A DNA stretch of 64,000 nucleotides from Microglena sp. YARC (Eukaryota; Chlorophyta; Chlorophyceae; Chlamydomonadales; Chlamydomonadaceae), in the NCBI GenBank assembly GCA_022414725.1, contig CM039462.1:19371868-19435867 (forward strand). The letters run 5' to 3'. The notes beneath the pieces were generated by a model. It was given only the letters and a program-made list of their open reading frames with translations. It ran no database searches and was not told where the DNA came from. The number at the start of each line of letters is the position of its first letter. The stretch's first letter is position 1. A program made the translations under genes and the position numbers. Positions 12,101-19,713 of the stretch are shown here, one piece after another.

Positions 12101-12950
12101 CCTTAGTGGCCCTAAAAAGCTACAAAAAACTATAGAAAGCACAAAAACTTCCCTGGAGGAGGCCTAAACCCGTAAGCTAGAAAAAAACAATTCAAGATTA
12201 AAAAAAAACTGATCCAACCCATTAACCGTCTGCAGGTGAATCCTGAAAAGCGCCTGGGATTCAAATTTAATATGAATTAAATTTAATGAAAAGGAATTCA
12301 AATTCTAATTCAAAATTTACCGTCCCCCCCCCCCCCCCCCCCTCCTAAAACCCGATTACCTCACTCTAGCCCACCCCAAAATGGGGGTCATTCGAAAGAT
12401 CTTTTCACGCCCATTCTAGTTATGCTCTAACATCTTTCGTTAGGTTGCTCAGACGTGATTTATGGCGAAGTTATGATTTGGGCTGCTTTGGGTGAAAAAA
12501 ACTTTGGACCCCTCTAACTTTATTAAAACTTTTTTTTTTGCTCAAAAACCAAACTTTTTTTTAGTTTGAGGATAAGCTCTATCCAAAATGAAGATGTGGT
12601 GAGGCAGCTTTTTTCTTGCCTCCCCCTCAATTCAATCTTATTTTATATTGAAGGGAATTTAAATTCAAATCAAAAAAAATTGACTGCAGGTGAACCCTGA
12701 GAAGCGCCTGGGATCGGGTACTGGGGGGGCAAAGGAAATCAAGGAACATCATTGGTTTGCCAACATTGACTGGAAAGCCTTGGAGGAGAAGAAGCTCGCT
12801 GCTCCTTTCCGACCCAAGTTGCGAAACCCTCTGGACACATCAAATTTTGACAACTACGATGCTTGTGACGTGACACCGCCTCCAATTCCCTCCAAGCATG
12901 CGGACAAGCATACGCAGTGGGCTGAATTGTGGGAGTGGATTGACAAGTAA
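38..12950 (+). CDS. cGMP-dependent protein kinase-like AGC kinase (5' incomplete, 9 exons)
   Basis: Serine/threonine kinase of the PKG/PKA (AGC) group. Exons: 38-155, 2203-2357, 4043-4207, 5553-5676, 6723-6901, 9203-9361, 10765-11166, 11484-11696, 12690-12950; phases join throughout, giving about 591 visible residues. Residues 1-146 form one cyclic-nucleotide-binding (CNB) domain and about 147-247 a second. The kinase domain follows: glycine loop GTGQFGMVRLV near 278, lysine of YALK at 300, catalytic YRDLKPENLL near 394, DFG near 412, GTPDYQ-APE activation segment, DYWALGVLIFEM, then an AGC C-terminal tail ending WEWIDK and TAA. CNB domains amino-terminal to the kinase in one chain are the PKG arrangement. 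More CNB domains may lie before the window. Neither CNB shows the usual arginine of the phosphate-binding cassette. Almost every intron carries decayed copies of the neighbouring exon edge. Confidence 0.9.
786..985. repeat. 24-bp tandem repeat (CTACCTACCTATCTCCTGAC type)
   Basis: About eight head-to-tail copies of a pyrimidine-rich 24-bp unit. Because 24 is a multiple of three, reading frames stay open across it, which creates spurious ORFs. Confidence 0.9.
998..1250 (+). repeat. Dispersed repeat family G, degenerate copy
   Basis: Begins with the TTTTTGGCAGAGCCCC motif and has GTTTGTCC and CAACTGTCTC blocks shared with copies at 9984, 38912, 55411 (reverse), 55999 and 61727. The C run at about 1003-1027 expands the GAGCCCC motif. 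Confidence 0.6.
1434..1611. mobile_element. Inverted-repeat element family H (non-autonomous)
   Basis: About 178 bp with related ends: the left begins TTAATGCAATCCAGGGGATG and the right, reversed, begins TTATAGCCATTCAGCGGATG. Same size and ends as the copy at 61523-61698. No coding capacity. A target duplication was not resolved. Confidence 0.6.
1623..1857. mobile_element. hAT-like MITE family B with perfect 8-bp target duplication
   Basis: Element 1631-1849 is flanked by CTTACCTG at 1623-1630 and 1850-1857. Ends are TAGGGAAAGGC on the left and GCCGGTCCCTA on the right. The interior is rich in ATCATATGAT palindromes and has an internal direct duplication of the GGCAGGCTGAC block. The TIR form (TAGGG) and the 8-bp duplication fit the hAT superfamily. 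Confidence 0.85.
2203..2357 (+). CDS. PKG-like exon: CNB-A beta barrel and phosphate cassette
   Basis: Acceptor CAACAG at 2197-2202, donor GTAAGC after 2357 (phase 0). Encodes EKIFVVKIGEVRLY and GGFSFFGSDALEKPF, which match the CNB strand FxxIxxGxV and the FFG-xxAL cassette; the canonical arginine is absent. Confidence 0.9.
2358..4042 (+). other. Intron with 88-bp minisatellite and acceptor copies
   Basis: Contains AT-rich DNA (2400-2620), the 88-bp minisatellite (2826-3545), one copy of a dispersed motif of GGGGGCCAGCC type (near 3550), CCACCA-rich DNA, and two copies of the next exon start (CAGGTCCACACAGAGACTT) at about 3853 and 3940 before the true one at 4043. Confidence 0.7.
2826..3545. 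repeat. 88-bp minisatellite, about 9 copies (some 74 bp)
   Basis: Copies of the AACAAGGAAACACCCAGTAT unit recur at 2913, 3001, 3089, 3177, 3251, 3339, 3427 and 3501, so the period is 88 bp with shortened 74-bp copies. The TGTGTG tract length explains the difference. Long ORFs on both strands here are artefacts. Confidence 0.95.
4043..4207 (+). CDS. PKG-like exon: end of CNB-A and linker
   Basis: Acceptor AACAACAG, phase 0, donor GTAGGT after 4207. The peptide starts VHTETLQLLTLGKSQLDNFL, the C-terminal CNB strand and helix, and ends SEAEGKELLA. Confidence 0.9.
4261..4632 (+). repeat. Three decayed copies of the exon 4043-4207 end plus donor
   Basis: Copies at about 4267-4345, 4381-4510 and 4555-4632 repeat the GCACTCAGCATGTC...AAGGCAAGGA portion and the following GTAGGTGG donor. 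Each is interrupted or frame-shifted, so they are pseudo-exons rather than alternative exons. Confidence 0.85.
4673..4846. mobile_element. hAT-like MITE family B with perfect 8-bp target duplication
   Basis: Element 4681-4838 starts TAGGGATCGGC and is flanked by CATATGCG at 4673-4680 and 4839-4846. The interior carries ATCATATGAT palindromes and the TTTAGCCTAGTCAGACTGCC block shared by all family members. Confidence 0.85.
5105..5552 (+). repeat. Five tandem copies of an exon start with its acceptor
   Basis: A unit of about 82-95 bp reading GCAGGCAGCCACAGAGACTT...ACAAGGCTG...AGTGCTGGCTTG...AACCGAGTGT precedes the functional exon at 5553. Each copy keeps a CTTGCAG-like acceptor; several carry in-frame stops or diverge after the shared segment. 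Confidence 0.9.
5553..5676 (+). CDS. PKG-like exon: start of CNB-B
   Basis: Acceptor CTTGCAG at 5546-5552, in phase 0 with the preceding exon. Peptide VATETSYKAGDIIISAGLSS then NRVFLIKSGEVAL, a clear CNB core. Donor GTAGGG after 5676 leaves phase 1, matching the next exon. Confidence 0.9.
5677..6722 (+). other. Intron with donor-side and acceptor-side exon copies
   Basis: From 5706 to about 5980 there are five copies of the preceding exon end and donor (TTTGAGGCCACCTAACCATA, then CGCCAGGTAGGGA), separated by CCCTGAACCCTAAA telomere-like motifs. From 6250 to 6480 there are CA-rich repeats. Two copies of the next exon start (CACAGCTGCC.ACTCCACC) occur near 6508 and 6595. Confidence 0.8.
6723..6901 (+). 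CDS. PKG-like exon: rest of CNB-B
   Basis: Acceptor CACACAG, two bases completing the split codon, donor GTATTG after 6901 (phase 0). Peptide ends AVIPGTTVISFTAEQVIK. The expected arginine of the cassette is replaced around PIKDTLIAV. Confidence 0.85.
6979..7067 (+). pseudogene. Near-intact copy of the end of exon 6723-6901
   Basis: Repeats the TTCAGCCCCAC...GTCATCAAG part of the exon with about 8 substitutions, no frame break, and a GT donor after 7067. A shorter third trace lies near 7810-7840. It could be an alternative terminal part of the exon, but most likely it is another duplicated exon edge. Confidence 0.7.
7180..7800. repeat. Tandem repeat of about 42 bp (GGTTGGCTGGTATTCAAGCT type)
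   Basis: About 13 copies with variable numbers of the internal GTTGGTTGGC module. Open frames across it are artefacts of period 42. Confidence 0.95.
7904..8210. repeat. G-run and tandem repeat of about 49 bp
   Basis: A G run at 7904-7925 is followed by five copies of GTAAAGGGTAACCTTGTAGA with GTGGGGTTTGTTTTGTTCGG, and a second G run near 8180-8197. Confidence 0.9.
8640..9190. repeat. ACC-rich tract followed by 57-bp tandem array
   Basis: 8640-8812 is a degenerate CACCAC tract. From 8890 to 9190 a 57-bp unit (CCCGGTCCATTGACCCTACC, CCTGAACCCTAAA) repeats five times and runs to within about 12 bases of the next exon's acceptor. It includes the telomere-like AACCCTAAACCC. Confidence 0.9.
9203..9361 (+). 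CDS. PKG-like exon: start of kinase domain, glycine loop and VAIK lysine
   Basis: Acceptor CACCTCAG, phase 0 at both ends, donor GTGTGT. Encodes the linker, then GTGQFGMVRLV and DVYALK. A partial copy (CGGTGCGGCTGGTGTGCAAC, AGGAAGAC) lies at about 9472-9512 in the intron. Confidence 0.93.
9845..10205. repeat. Two SINE-tail fragments and a family-G repeat
   Basis: 9857-9905 and 9930-9975 match the reversed tail of the SINE family (GGGGCGTGGTRTTAAGGGG). 9984-10205 is a full-length family-G copy from TTTTTGGCGGAGCC to the CGTCGCTTGCGACG hairpin and AGGACTTGT. Confidence 0.75.
10389..10764 (+). repeat. Two decayed copies of the kinase exon start and its acceptor
   Basis: Copies starting near 10389 and 10578 repeat TTTTCCCCTAG then GCCATGTTCAAGGCCCCCAT and about 100 further bases of exon, with frameshifts and a stop. 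The period is about 188 bp; the third unit is the real exon at 10765. Confidence 0.92.
10765..11166 (+). CDS. PKG-like exon: kinase N- and C-lobe core
   Basis: 134 codons, phase 0 at both ends. Contains the alpha-C glutamate in HVLNER, GGELFHHL, the catalytic loop YRDLKPENLL, DFGFAKHLG and TFTICGTPDYQ. A decayed copy of its last 60 bases lies at 11298-11355. Confidence 0.96.
11484..11696 (+). CDS. PKG-like exon: APE motif and C-lobe
   Basis: Acceptor ATCACCAG, 71 codons in phase 0, donor GTGAGC. Begins APEVIMRRGTNKAADYWALG and ends DLIFKLLQ. Its last 50 bases and donor are copied at about 11835-11890. Confidence 0.95.
11697..12689 (+). other. Intron, AT-rich, with exon-edge copies
   Basis: Besides the donor-side copy (11835-11890) it holds a copy of the last exon's start (CTGCAGGTGAATCCTGAAAA) at about 12230-12257, a C run at 12326-12342, and otherwise unremarkable A/T-rich sequence. 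Confidence 0.7.
12690..12950 (+). CDS. PKG-like last exon with AGC tail
   Basis: Acceptor GACTGCAG; 86 codons plus TAA. Starts VNPEKRLGSG, then HHWFANIDW and a proline-rich AGC tail, ending WEWIDK. Confidence 0.95.
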   Translation: MNPEKRLGSGTGGAKEIKEHHWFANIDWKALEEKKLAAPFRPKLRNPLDTSNFDNYDACDVTPPPIPSKHADKHTQWAELWEWIDK

Positions 12951-13078
12951 ACTGTGATGCGAACATGCATGCACAGTGGGCTGGGTTGTGGGAGTGGAAC
13001 AACAAGGAAACTGCGTTGCAAACAAGCATGCACAGTGAGCTGAATTGTGGGAGTAGATTGACAAGGAAAGTGCGATGC
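12951..13078 (+). repeat. Two downstream copies of the kinase stop-codon region
   Basis: The segment GCATACGCAGTGGGCTGAAT...GTGGATTGACAAG is repeated twice after the stop as a unit of about 60 bp, with substitutions that alter or remove the stop. Confidence 0.85.
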
Positions 13079-13291
13079 CATTATTTCTCGCTATAAAGCG
13101 CTCTCCCGAGAGGATGGCGGTGGTGGCAGGAGCCTGCTGTTTCATGAGCAGAAAGCTACTCAATCCAGTCCACTTGCTTGGCATTCATCCTCGCTGGGTC
13201 GGGGTGCATGGTTGTTTAGGGGGACTCCAAGATCTGCATCTTGGGACGCACCCATTTATATGATATGCATACTGCCAAGTCATGAGCAGAA

Positions 13292-13511
13292 AGTTTGTCC
13301 ATAGCTTTTATTTTCAGCTACGAGCAACAGCTTCTAGGTAGCTCCCCTGACTGGCCATTGAGGCAAGCCAAATGCGACCTAGTGCACCTTGAAGTGGACA
13401 CAATCAGCCGTCCAGAACTACTGAAATATTGGGGTTCAGCTTAGTGGCTGGCTCAAGGAGCTGCCTATAAGCTACTGCTTGCAGTTGAGAAGGAAAATCC
13501 CTGAGTTTGTC
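13292..13511. mobile_element. hAT-like MITE family D with 8-bp target duplication
   Basis: Element 13300-13503 is flanked by AGTTTGTC at 13292-13299 and 13504-13511. The left end carries CATAGCTTTTATTTTCAGCT and the family AGCAGCTTCT-like block. A direct duplication of about 95 bp (TCATCCTCGCTGGG...GATCTGCATCTTGGGACG) lies on both sides, at 13157-13253 and 13508-13598. Confidence 0.75.
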
Positions 13512-13916
13512 AATTCCGTCCACTTGCTAACATTCATCCTCGCTGGGTGGGGTGCGTGGTTGTTTAGGGGGACTCCAAGATCTGCATCTTGGGACGGACC
13601 CAAATATAAAATCCGTATACGAGACGTATCGAGCCCTCCAAGAACGTGACCAACCTGCTTGATCTGCGTCTGAGACGCAACGGACCCCTCATAAGCTGCG
13701 CCTGAGACGCAATTGACCCACCCAAGATAATTGTCTGGGATGTAAGACGCAGCGTTTCTAACAACCATGGTGATTTGGTCATGGAGTGCTGTTTTGCCTT
13801 GGTGGTCTCCTGCCAAGCCCTGGTTGCAAACAATTTGCTCCTCCGGCAGTACGCCTGATGTACTGAAGTTGCTATCCATGGAGGGGCGGTAAACATTGTG
13901 GCCAAGGCAGCATTGC

Positions 13917-14135
13917 CAAACTAGCACTGATCCATTTTTGGGCTTCACGTAGCAGCTTCTAGGCAGCTTCTATCACCCACCCTTAAGCCAAACCTGAAGC
14001 TCGCTAGTGCGTCCGAAAGCTGATAAGACAGGCATTAAAATGCAGCTGAGAGATTTGGGCTTGCCCAAGCGGCTGGCTCATGGAGCTGGCGGGAAGCTGC
14101 CATGAGAAGTCCAAAAATTAAACAGTGCAAACTAG
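13917..14135. mobile_element. hAT-like MITE family D with perfect 8-bp target duplication
   Basis: Element 13925-14127 begins CACTGATCC and ends AAACAGTG, with AGCAGCTTCTAGGCAGCTTC inside. It is flanked by CAAACTAG at 13917-13924 and 14128-14135. No ORF. Confidence 0.85.
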
Positions 14136-14225
14136 TGATATCCCATTAATTGCATATTGCCTTGACAAGGAACCCCATCGGTTCGTGAATTTCAGTGATC
14201 GCTATGCGACCGAGGCAGCACTGGT

Positions 14226-14405
14226 GCTGTTTTTTTGTGCGACGCGTCGCCATTCCGTCGCTGCATGGCGACGCATGGGTTTGGCTAAACTAGTCAGAAA
14301 TGCCTTTGCGAACCCCCCAGGCTCCGCAAGGTTCGGGGGGCAGCGCGTCACACTGGGGTCGCACCGAGCCACTCAATTTGCAATGCGTCGCGCAAAGAAG
14401 AAGGC
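14226..14405 (-). mobile_element. Inverted-repeat element family F
   Basis: The ends read TTTGTGCGACGCGTCGC and, reversed, TTTGCGCGACGCATTGC. The body includes GGCTAAACTAGTCAGA and CTCAATTTGC blocks shared with 37195-37385 and 39104-39245. Non-coding MITE-like element. Confidence 0.65.
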
Positions 14406-15356
14406 TGTGTGTGTGTGGTGTGTGTGTGGGGGGGGGGGGGGACTGTGATAGACGGAAGATGACTGTGATCGTCTAAGCTCCTCCCTGTTTCAAGTGGGAG
14501 GCTTGCCTGAGAAATGGAAGTCTTACTATAGTAGAGTGATTCGACACGCAGCCTGATGTCAGTTGGGTCAATCCACTCTGCTGTACTGATTGCAACGTAA
14601 GCTTGCCAAGCTTGTTCTGATATGGGTGATAGGATCTGTTCATGGTGAGAGGACCTTTTCTGCAAGGAACTTCAGCCAAGCAGTCACAAATAATTGTTAC
14701 AAGGTTCAATATGCCAGGTTTGGCGTCTAACCGTCTGCCAATTACCCCCCGTGCAAAATCCACGGAAAGCAGGGATTTCTAGTGCACATGTCAGAGAGTG
14801 CAGATTCAAACCGGGGACTCCTCCGGTTGTGGTGACCATTCTAACCCGTACACCAATCAGGGCTAAAACCGATCACAACTCCGGGCTGCTCACTGTCGTT
14901 CAATGCCAAGTCCCGTTCCAGTGCGAAGTGATACCCACGACAACGAGCGAGCCAACTAAGCGGATTTGACCATTTTAAGAGTAAAGTTTGAGATTTAAGG
15001 AGTAAAGTTTGAGAGAGTAAGTTTGTCCTGGTTATCTGGGATTAAGACAATCAGGTCTACAAGGTTTCAGATGTTTGCTGGAATTTGAATTGTTGCATGA
15101 GTTTTTCGGCCAACTCTGGGCTGCTCACCGTCTTTCAATCCCAAGTCCCCCCGTGCGATACCCACGGAAACCAGGAACATACTAAACAGACTGGACAGTT
15201 TAAAGACTTGTCTTGGTCCAAATGTGTGCTACTGTTCGGCCAGTACGTTTGACATGATGTGTGTTATATGTCCAGGATTCGGAGCTATCTTAGCAGATTA
15301 TGCCATGCATTTGTTCCAAGGTTAGACTGTAGCAGCCTTGGTAATGCATATTGTGT
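14406..15356. other. Intergenic sequence with a short dispersed repeat
   Basis: No gene recognised. The phrase CTCCGGGCTGCTCACTGTCG with CCAAGTCCC and CACGGAAA occurs near 14728, 14880 and 15112, and again near 33380, so it is a short dispersed repeat of unknown type. Confidence 0.5.
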
Positions 15357-15574
15357 GCCCCCAGGTTGGGCACAGGGTCCTACATTTTGTCAAATTGGTC
15401 AGTGCTTCAAGCGCACAAAAGTCAAATTGGTCAGCGCTTTGAAGTGCAAAAACTGCGCGCTGCGCCCACAGGGAGTTGAAAAAACTGCGCAAAACGCGCA
15501 GTGGGGCTCAATAAGCGTGCATGAGATCGCGCTGCCAGGCGCGCTTTGTAGTACACTGGCCCCCAGGTTGGGCA
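15357..15574. mobile_element. Inverted-repeat element family E flanked by 16-bp direct repeats
   Basis: Element 15373-15558 starts CAGGGTCCTAC and ends GTAGTACACTG, with internal TCAAATTGGTCAGCGCTT. The perfect 16-bp repeat GCCCCCAGGTTGGGCA lies at 15357-15372 and 15559-15574. The relative at 50495-50688 has an ordinary 8-bp duplication. Confidence 0.7.
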
Positions 15575-15883
15575 GAGAAGTTTCTTGAGTGATATTGTGC
15601 CTTAGCATTAGTGTTTTACATTTCCTTTGCGATATTGCGCCGCCTCTCTATACACTTGGGTTGGGCCATATTCCCTTCCAGACACCTTAGTTACTTTACT
15701 AAGTATTTCGTATTAGTAGGTACAGGTCTTGTGCCTTATCAGCTTCAATTATGGGGTCATATGAGATTTGGGAATACACATATATAAACTGTTGCCAAAT
15801 ATGTAATTTATGTCGTGGAGTCCTATATTTAGCCCAAACCTGAACCGGCAAGTGTGCATTGGTATGGTTTTATGATATATTTA

Positions 15884-16853
15884 GGGACTGGAAAATTGTA
15901 TGATGTTGACCTAAGGCGAGTATGATACACCATAGGCGAGTATGATGTACCATTTGCATCATATGATATTGATGTGCCATAGGCGAGTATGATATACCAT
16001 TTGTATCATATGATATTGTATACAAATGGTAAATGGTGACTTTAGCCTAGTCAGACTACCGGCATGATATGTTTATATTATTTTGTGTGATGACTAGGGT
16101 TGGGAAGCAAACGCATATTTTTGTTTTGATAAGCCGTATAAACTTATAGACGTATACATATAAACGTATAAAACGTATAGGAAAATTAGGCACTTCTTGA
16201 GAAAATACTTTTACATGGTTTTAAAGGTATTGCTGCGTAGCTAATTTTATTGGCATCACATATCAACTCTCAGAAAAATAATCTGGCAAGTTTAGGTTGT
16301 CCAAATCTCAGAAAAGAAATAACGTCCTGAAAGCGCGGTGCCAATCGAAGGGAGCCATTAAATGCCAGTTGGTCTATTATAACTGTATGAGTGTATAATA
16401 ATATAAGTACATAACGGTATTGCAATTTTGTCCATGTTCACATTGCACTAGGCTTGCACCATCAATCCTTCAAGCCTACGTAGGAGCATAGCTTGTGGAA
16501 TGGAAGGCTAGGTGGCGCTTACATATGTGTGCCATCCTGGCTATCTAGATCAACCAGTAGGCCTAATGTTTTTACAATAATGCGCTTGAATAGTGATTTT
16601 AATTGCATATTGTGGTAAAGGAGGTCAAAAGCTTTCCAATGAGCTATCTAAATCAAAAATGTAATGAAAAACCAAGAAAGTTAAGTGCCGGGACGTGTGC
16701 TACACGTTTTGTATACGACGTATATAAGGTCGATTTGAGAAAAAATATACGGCGTATTTAGAAGTATATACATATAAACGTATATTATACGTTTATATGT
16801 CGGCCTAACCCTAGTGATGACATGATATCATATTGCCCATCCCAAGATATATC
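15884..16853. mobile_element. Family B hAT-like MITE interrupted by a family C element
   Basis: The outer element runs 15892-16845, from TAGGGACTGG to GCCCATCCCAA, with target copies GATATATT (15884-15891) and GATATATC (16846-16853). Its body is split by the 16095-16813 insertion. Confidence 0.75.
16087..16821. mobile_element. hAT-like element family C, 719 bp, perfect 8-bp target duplication
   Basis: Element 16095-16813 starts TAGGGTTGGG and ends CCTAACCCTA. It is flanked by GTGATGAC at 16087-16094 and 16814-16821. No transposase ORF, so it is non-autonomous. Sub-terminal regions are rich in ATAAACGTATA motifs, typical of transposase-binding repeats. Relatives at 45459 (cut by the gap) and 60683-60829 (internal deletion). 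Confidence 0.9.
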
Positions 16854-17065
16854 TGGTCAGTTTCTCCACTTGGACATCCAGACCCGGTTCCCCAGCCAAG
16901 TGTGGCCTGGCCGACAGAGGACTTCCTCCACTTGGACATCCAGACCCGGTTCCCCGGCACAGGTACTCCCTCTGGGTACTCCTATCCTCCCCAACCTCCG
17001 ACTCGCCCCGGACCTCAAACCTGTTATGAGAAGACCCCCCCCCCCCCCCCCCCCCCCCCCCCCAC

Positions 17066-17099
<34 letters not shown>

Positions 17100-19252
17100 T
17101 GCACACTGCGCAGCCTAGAGTTGGCTGAAAACCCTTGTAACAATCCAATCCATTCCAGGGCTACGATCGGGCTGCAACACAGCCTGCCCTGGAGATCAAT
17201 CGAATGCTTGCGTAGCCTACTCCAGTAGGTTTCGTAGCGGTGTAGGCGTAGGCGGGCGTACGCCGCTACGAAACCTCCGGTCCAGCCCGGGTCCAGCTCT
17301 GTCCAGCTCAGGTCTGTCGTCCCTAAATTATCCGTGGTTCACAACCACGCACTGTTGAGGCTACTCAAGTGAAGGCGTTCAATCGTCCAGTTAACCGCCC
17401 ACTTTCATCAAGCATATATCAAGCTTCGCTAACCAGAGGCCAATCTTTCCTCGGATTATTGCTCCAGCTGCACTTGTCGAAAACTGATCAGCTGCTGCCA
17501 TGCTTGCCTCGCTGAAGCCCGCCGGCCTGTGCAATGGAGGGGTGAAATGCCGCTCGATGATTCAGCCGAACGCAATTGCACCTCTCCTGTCGAGGAAGCA
17601 GCGAATGATTTGCCGAAGCAGGTAGATCGAGTGGTGATCGCAAGCATGGGCACTCCAACACTTTGTTAGACAACTCGAGTGAACACGATGAAGTTTCTCC
17701 TCCTTTTGAAAACGGCTTGATCTGCTATAAATTATTGCAGAGGATCGCTCGTGGCGATGCCGCAATTGTCCTTATTCTGCCTCTGCTAGAGATGAGCCTT
17801 GTCACCATGTGCCCATCGTTTTATTGGCTATGATCTAATGATGCCCACAGTCCACTGTTATTTTTCAGCAGGTCAAACTATTCACAACACACAGCACCAC
17901 ACAGCCCCACCCCACCCCACCGCACTGCACCTCACCCCACAGAGGACCACACCGTTCCTCACCAAACCACACCACATCGCACACCACCAGAGGTCACCAC
18001 ACCACACCATCACACACCAAACCACACCACACCACACACCACCAGAAAGCACCACACCTAACCGCACACCACTAGACAGCCCCACACCATACCACACCAC
18101 ACTGAACACCACCGCACCAAACACCACCACATCAAGCAAAAGCACACCAAACAGCGACTCCAAACAACAGCACACAAAACACCACCACACCTAACTACAC
18201 CGCACCAGACAACGATACCGGACAACAGCACACTAAACACCACCACACCACACCACACCACACATTTTGTACTCAGGATCTTGGTGTAGCACTGTTCGAA
18301 TGTGTACACATGTGTTGAACGAACAGTGCTACACCACTGTTCGTTCAACACGACATTAGCAATTGGCGGGCGTACTCCGCCCGTCCAATTGCTAATGGAC
18401 CAGGAAATCAAGCCAACCAATTTGTTTTCTGCTTCACACTCTGCCTACCTAACCTAACCTACCTGCCTAACCTAACCTAAACTACCTGCCCAACCTAACC
18501 TGAACTACCTGCCTAACCTAACCTAAACTACCTGCCGACCAACTTCTCGGCAACCCACATACATTGACAGAGAGAAAAAACAACCAACCAGCCTACTATC
18601 TGTTTCACGCTTTACCTACCTAACCTAACCTACCTGCCTACCTACTTCATGGCATACCACTTGCAGTGATGGAGAGCAATACAAACCAATTAGCCTGATT
18701 TCTGCTTCACACTCTACCTACATAACCTGCTTCACACTTAACCTACCTAACTTACCTGCCAACCTGCTTCTTGGCACTCTGCCGACCTACTTCTTGGCTG
18801 CCTACTTACTTCATGGCATACCACTTCCAGTGGTGGAGAGCAACACAAACAAACTAGCCTTTTAAAAAAACAAGTGCCAGGAAGGCAGCACATCGATGAA
18901 TGAGCAGGTGGAATGTGTTCAGAAAACATGTGCTAGGAAGGCAGCACATCGATGAATGAGGAGGTGGAATGTGTTCAAAAAACAAGTGCCAGGAAGGCAG
19001 CACATCGATGAATGAGAAGGTGGAATGTGTTCAAAAAACAAGTTCTAGGAAGGCAGCACATCGATGAATGAGCAGGTGGAATGTGTTTACAAAGCCACGT
19101 GAAGCATTTATTCTTACGCTTTAATAATAAGTGTCTTTCTATTTTCTTCTTGCAGTGACGTAGCTTCATAACCTACTACCCTACGTTCAGAAGAAGCTGC
19201 AGGGGGTCTGATCTGATAATCCATATAAGCGTCATTACATTTCTTCTTGCAG
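16854..19252. other. Low-complexity DNA and hairpins upstream of the methyltransferase exons
   Basis: Contains a C run plus CA repeat (17035-17097), a 14-bp perfect inverted repeat (227/240 against 263/276 of the 17.2-kb line), CACACCAC-rich DNA (17880-18265), two strong hairpins (18283-18335 and 18355-18396), ACCTAACCTAAC repeats (18430-18540) and a four-copy repeat of about 57 bp (18840-19085). No convincing exon, though earlier exons of the methyltransferase could lie here. Confidence 0.6.
18283..18396. repeat. Two adjacent long inverted repeats
   Basis: GGTGTAGCACTGTTCG (18283-18298) is the exact reverse complement of 18320-18335. ATTAGCAATTGGCGGGCG (18355-18372) pairs with 18378-18396 with one bulged base. 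Two neighbouring hairpins suggest a fold-back element. Confidence 0.8.
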
Positions 19253-19418
19253 TGACACAGAGCAAAAAAGTGGGGCGCCCCGGTCTGCTTCTGACTCCTC
19301 GTCTGCTGCTACAGTGTCACCTCCCACACCACCACCACCACCACCACTACAAGATACTGAGGTGTCCAAGAGCGACGGACTCAAATCCCACCCTATTGGC
19401 AACTTTTTTGGAACTGAG
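19253..19418 (+). CDS. Candidate methyltransferase exon (Ser/Pro-rich)
   Basis: Acceptor TTCTTCTTGCAG, donor GTACTT after 19418 (phase 0, matching the next exon). Reads DTEQKSGAPRSASDSSSAAT then a short proline run and SDGLKSHPIGNFFGTE. Another TTTTCTTCTTGCAGTGAC acceptor copy lies near 19143-19160. Open frame and splice sites support it; low complexity weakens it. Confidence 0.5.
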
Positions 19419-19508
19419 GTACTTAAAAAATAAATGTTTTACACAGCTAAACACTTGAATGTACATTTTGCCCGGGTACCTTAAGTACTTTTGTTTTTAA
19501 CTTGGACC

Positions 19509-19539
<31 letters not shown>

Positions 19540-19682
19540 CTTACCGGAGGAGAAAACCAAGTTCCTCTTATTTTCACTGCAATGGGTTTACAAATTATAC
19601 TTGTTTGGGATGCATGGTCGCTGTTGCGACTTGTTTTTGGCCCTGGTACCCTAAGTACTATTGTTTTTTCAACTTGGACCCC

Positions 19683-19713
<31 letters not shown>

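Noticed and set aside
16957..17035. Proline-rich open stretch SGYSYPPQPPTRPGPQ as an exon
   Set aside because: Lies beside a duplicated 30-bp block and a C run, with no convincing donor.
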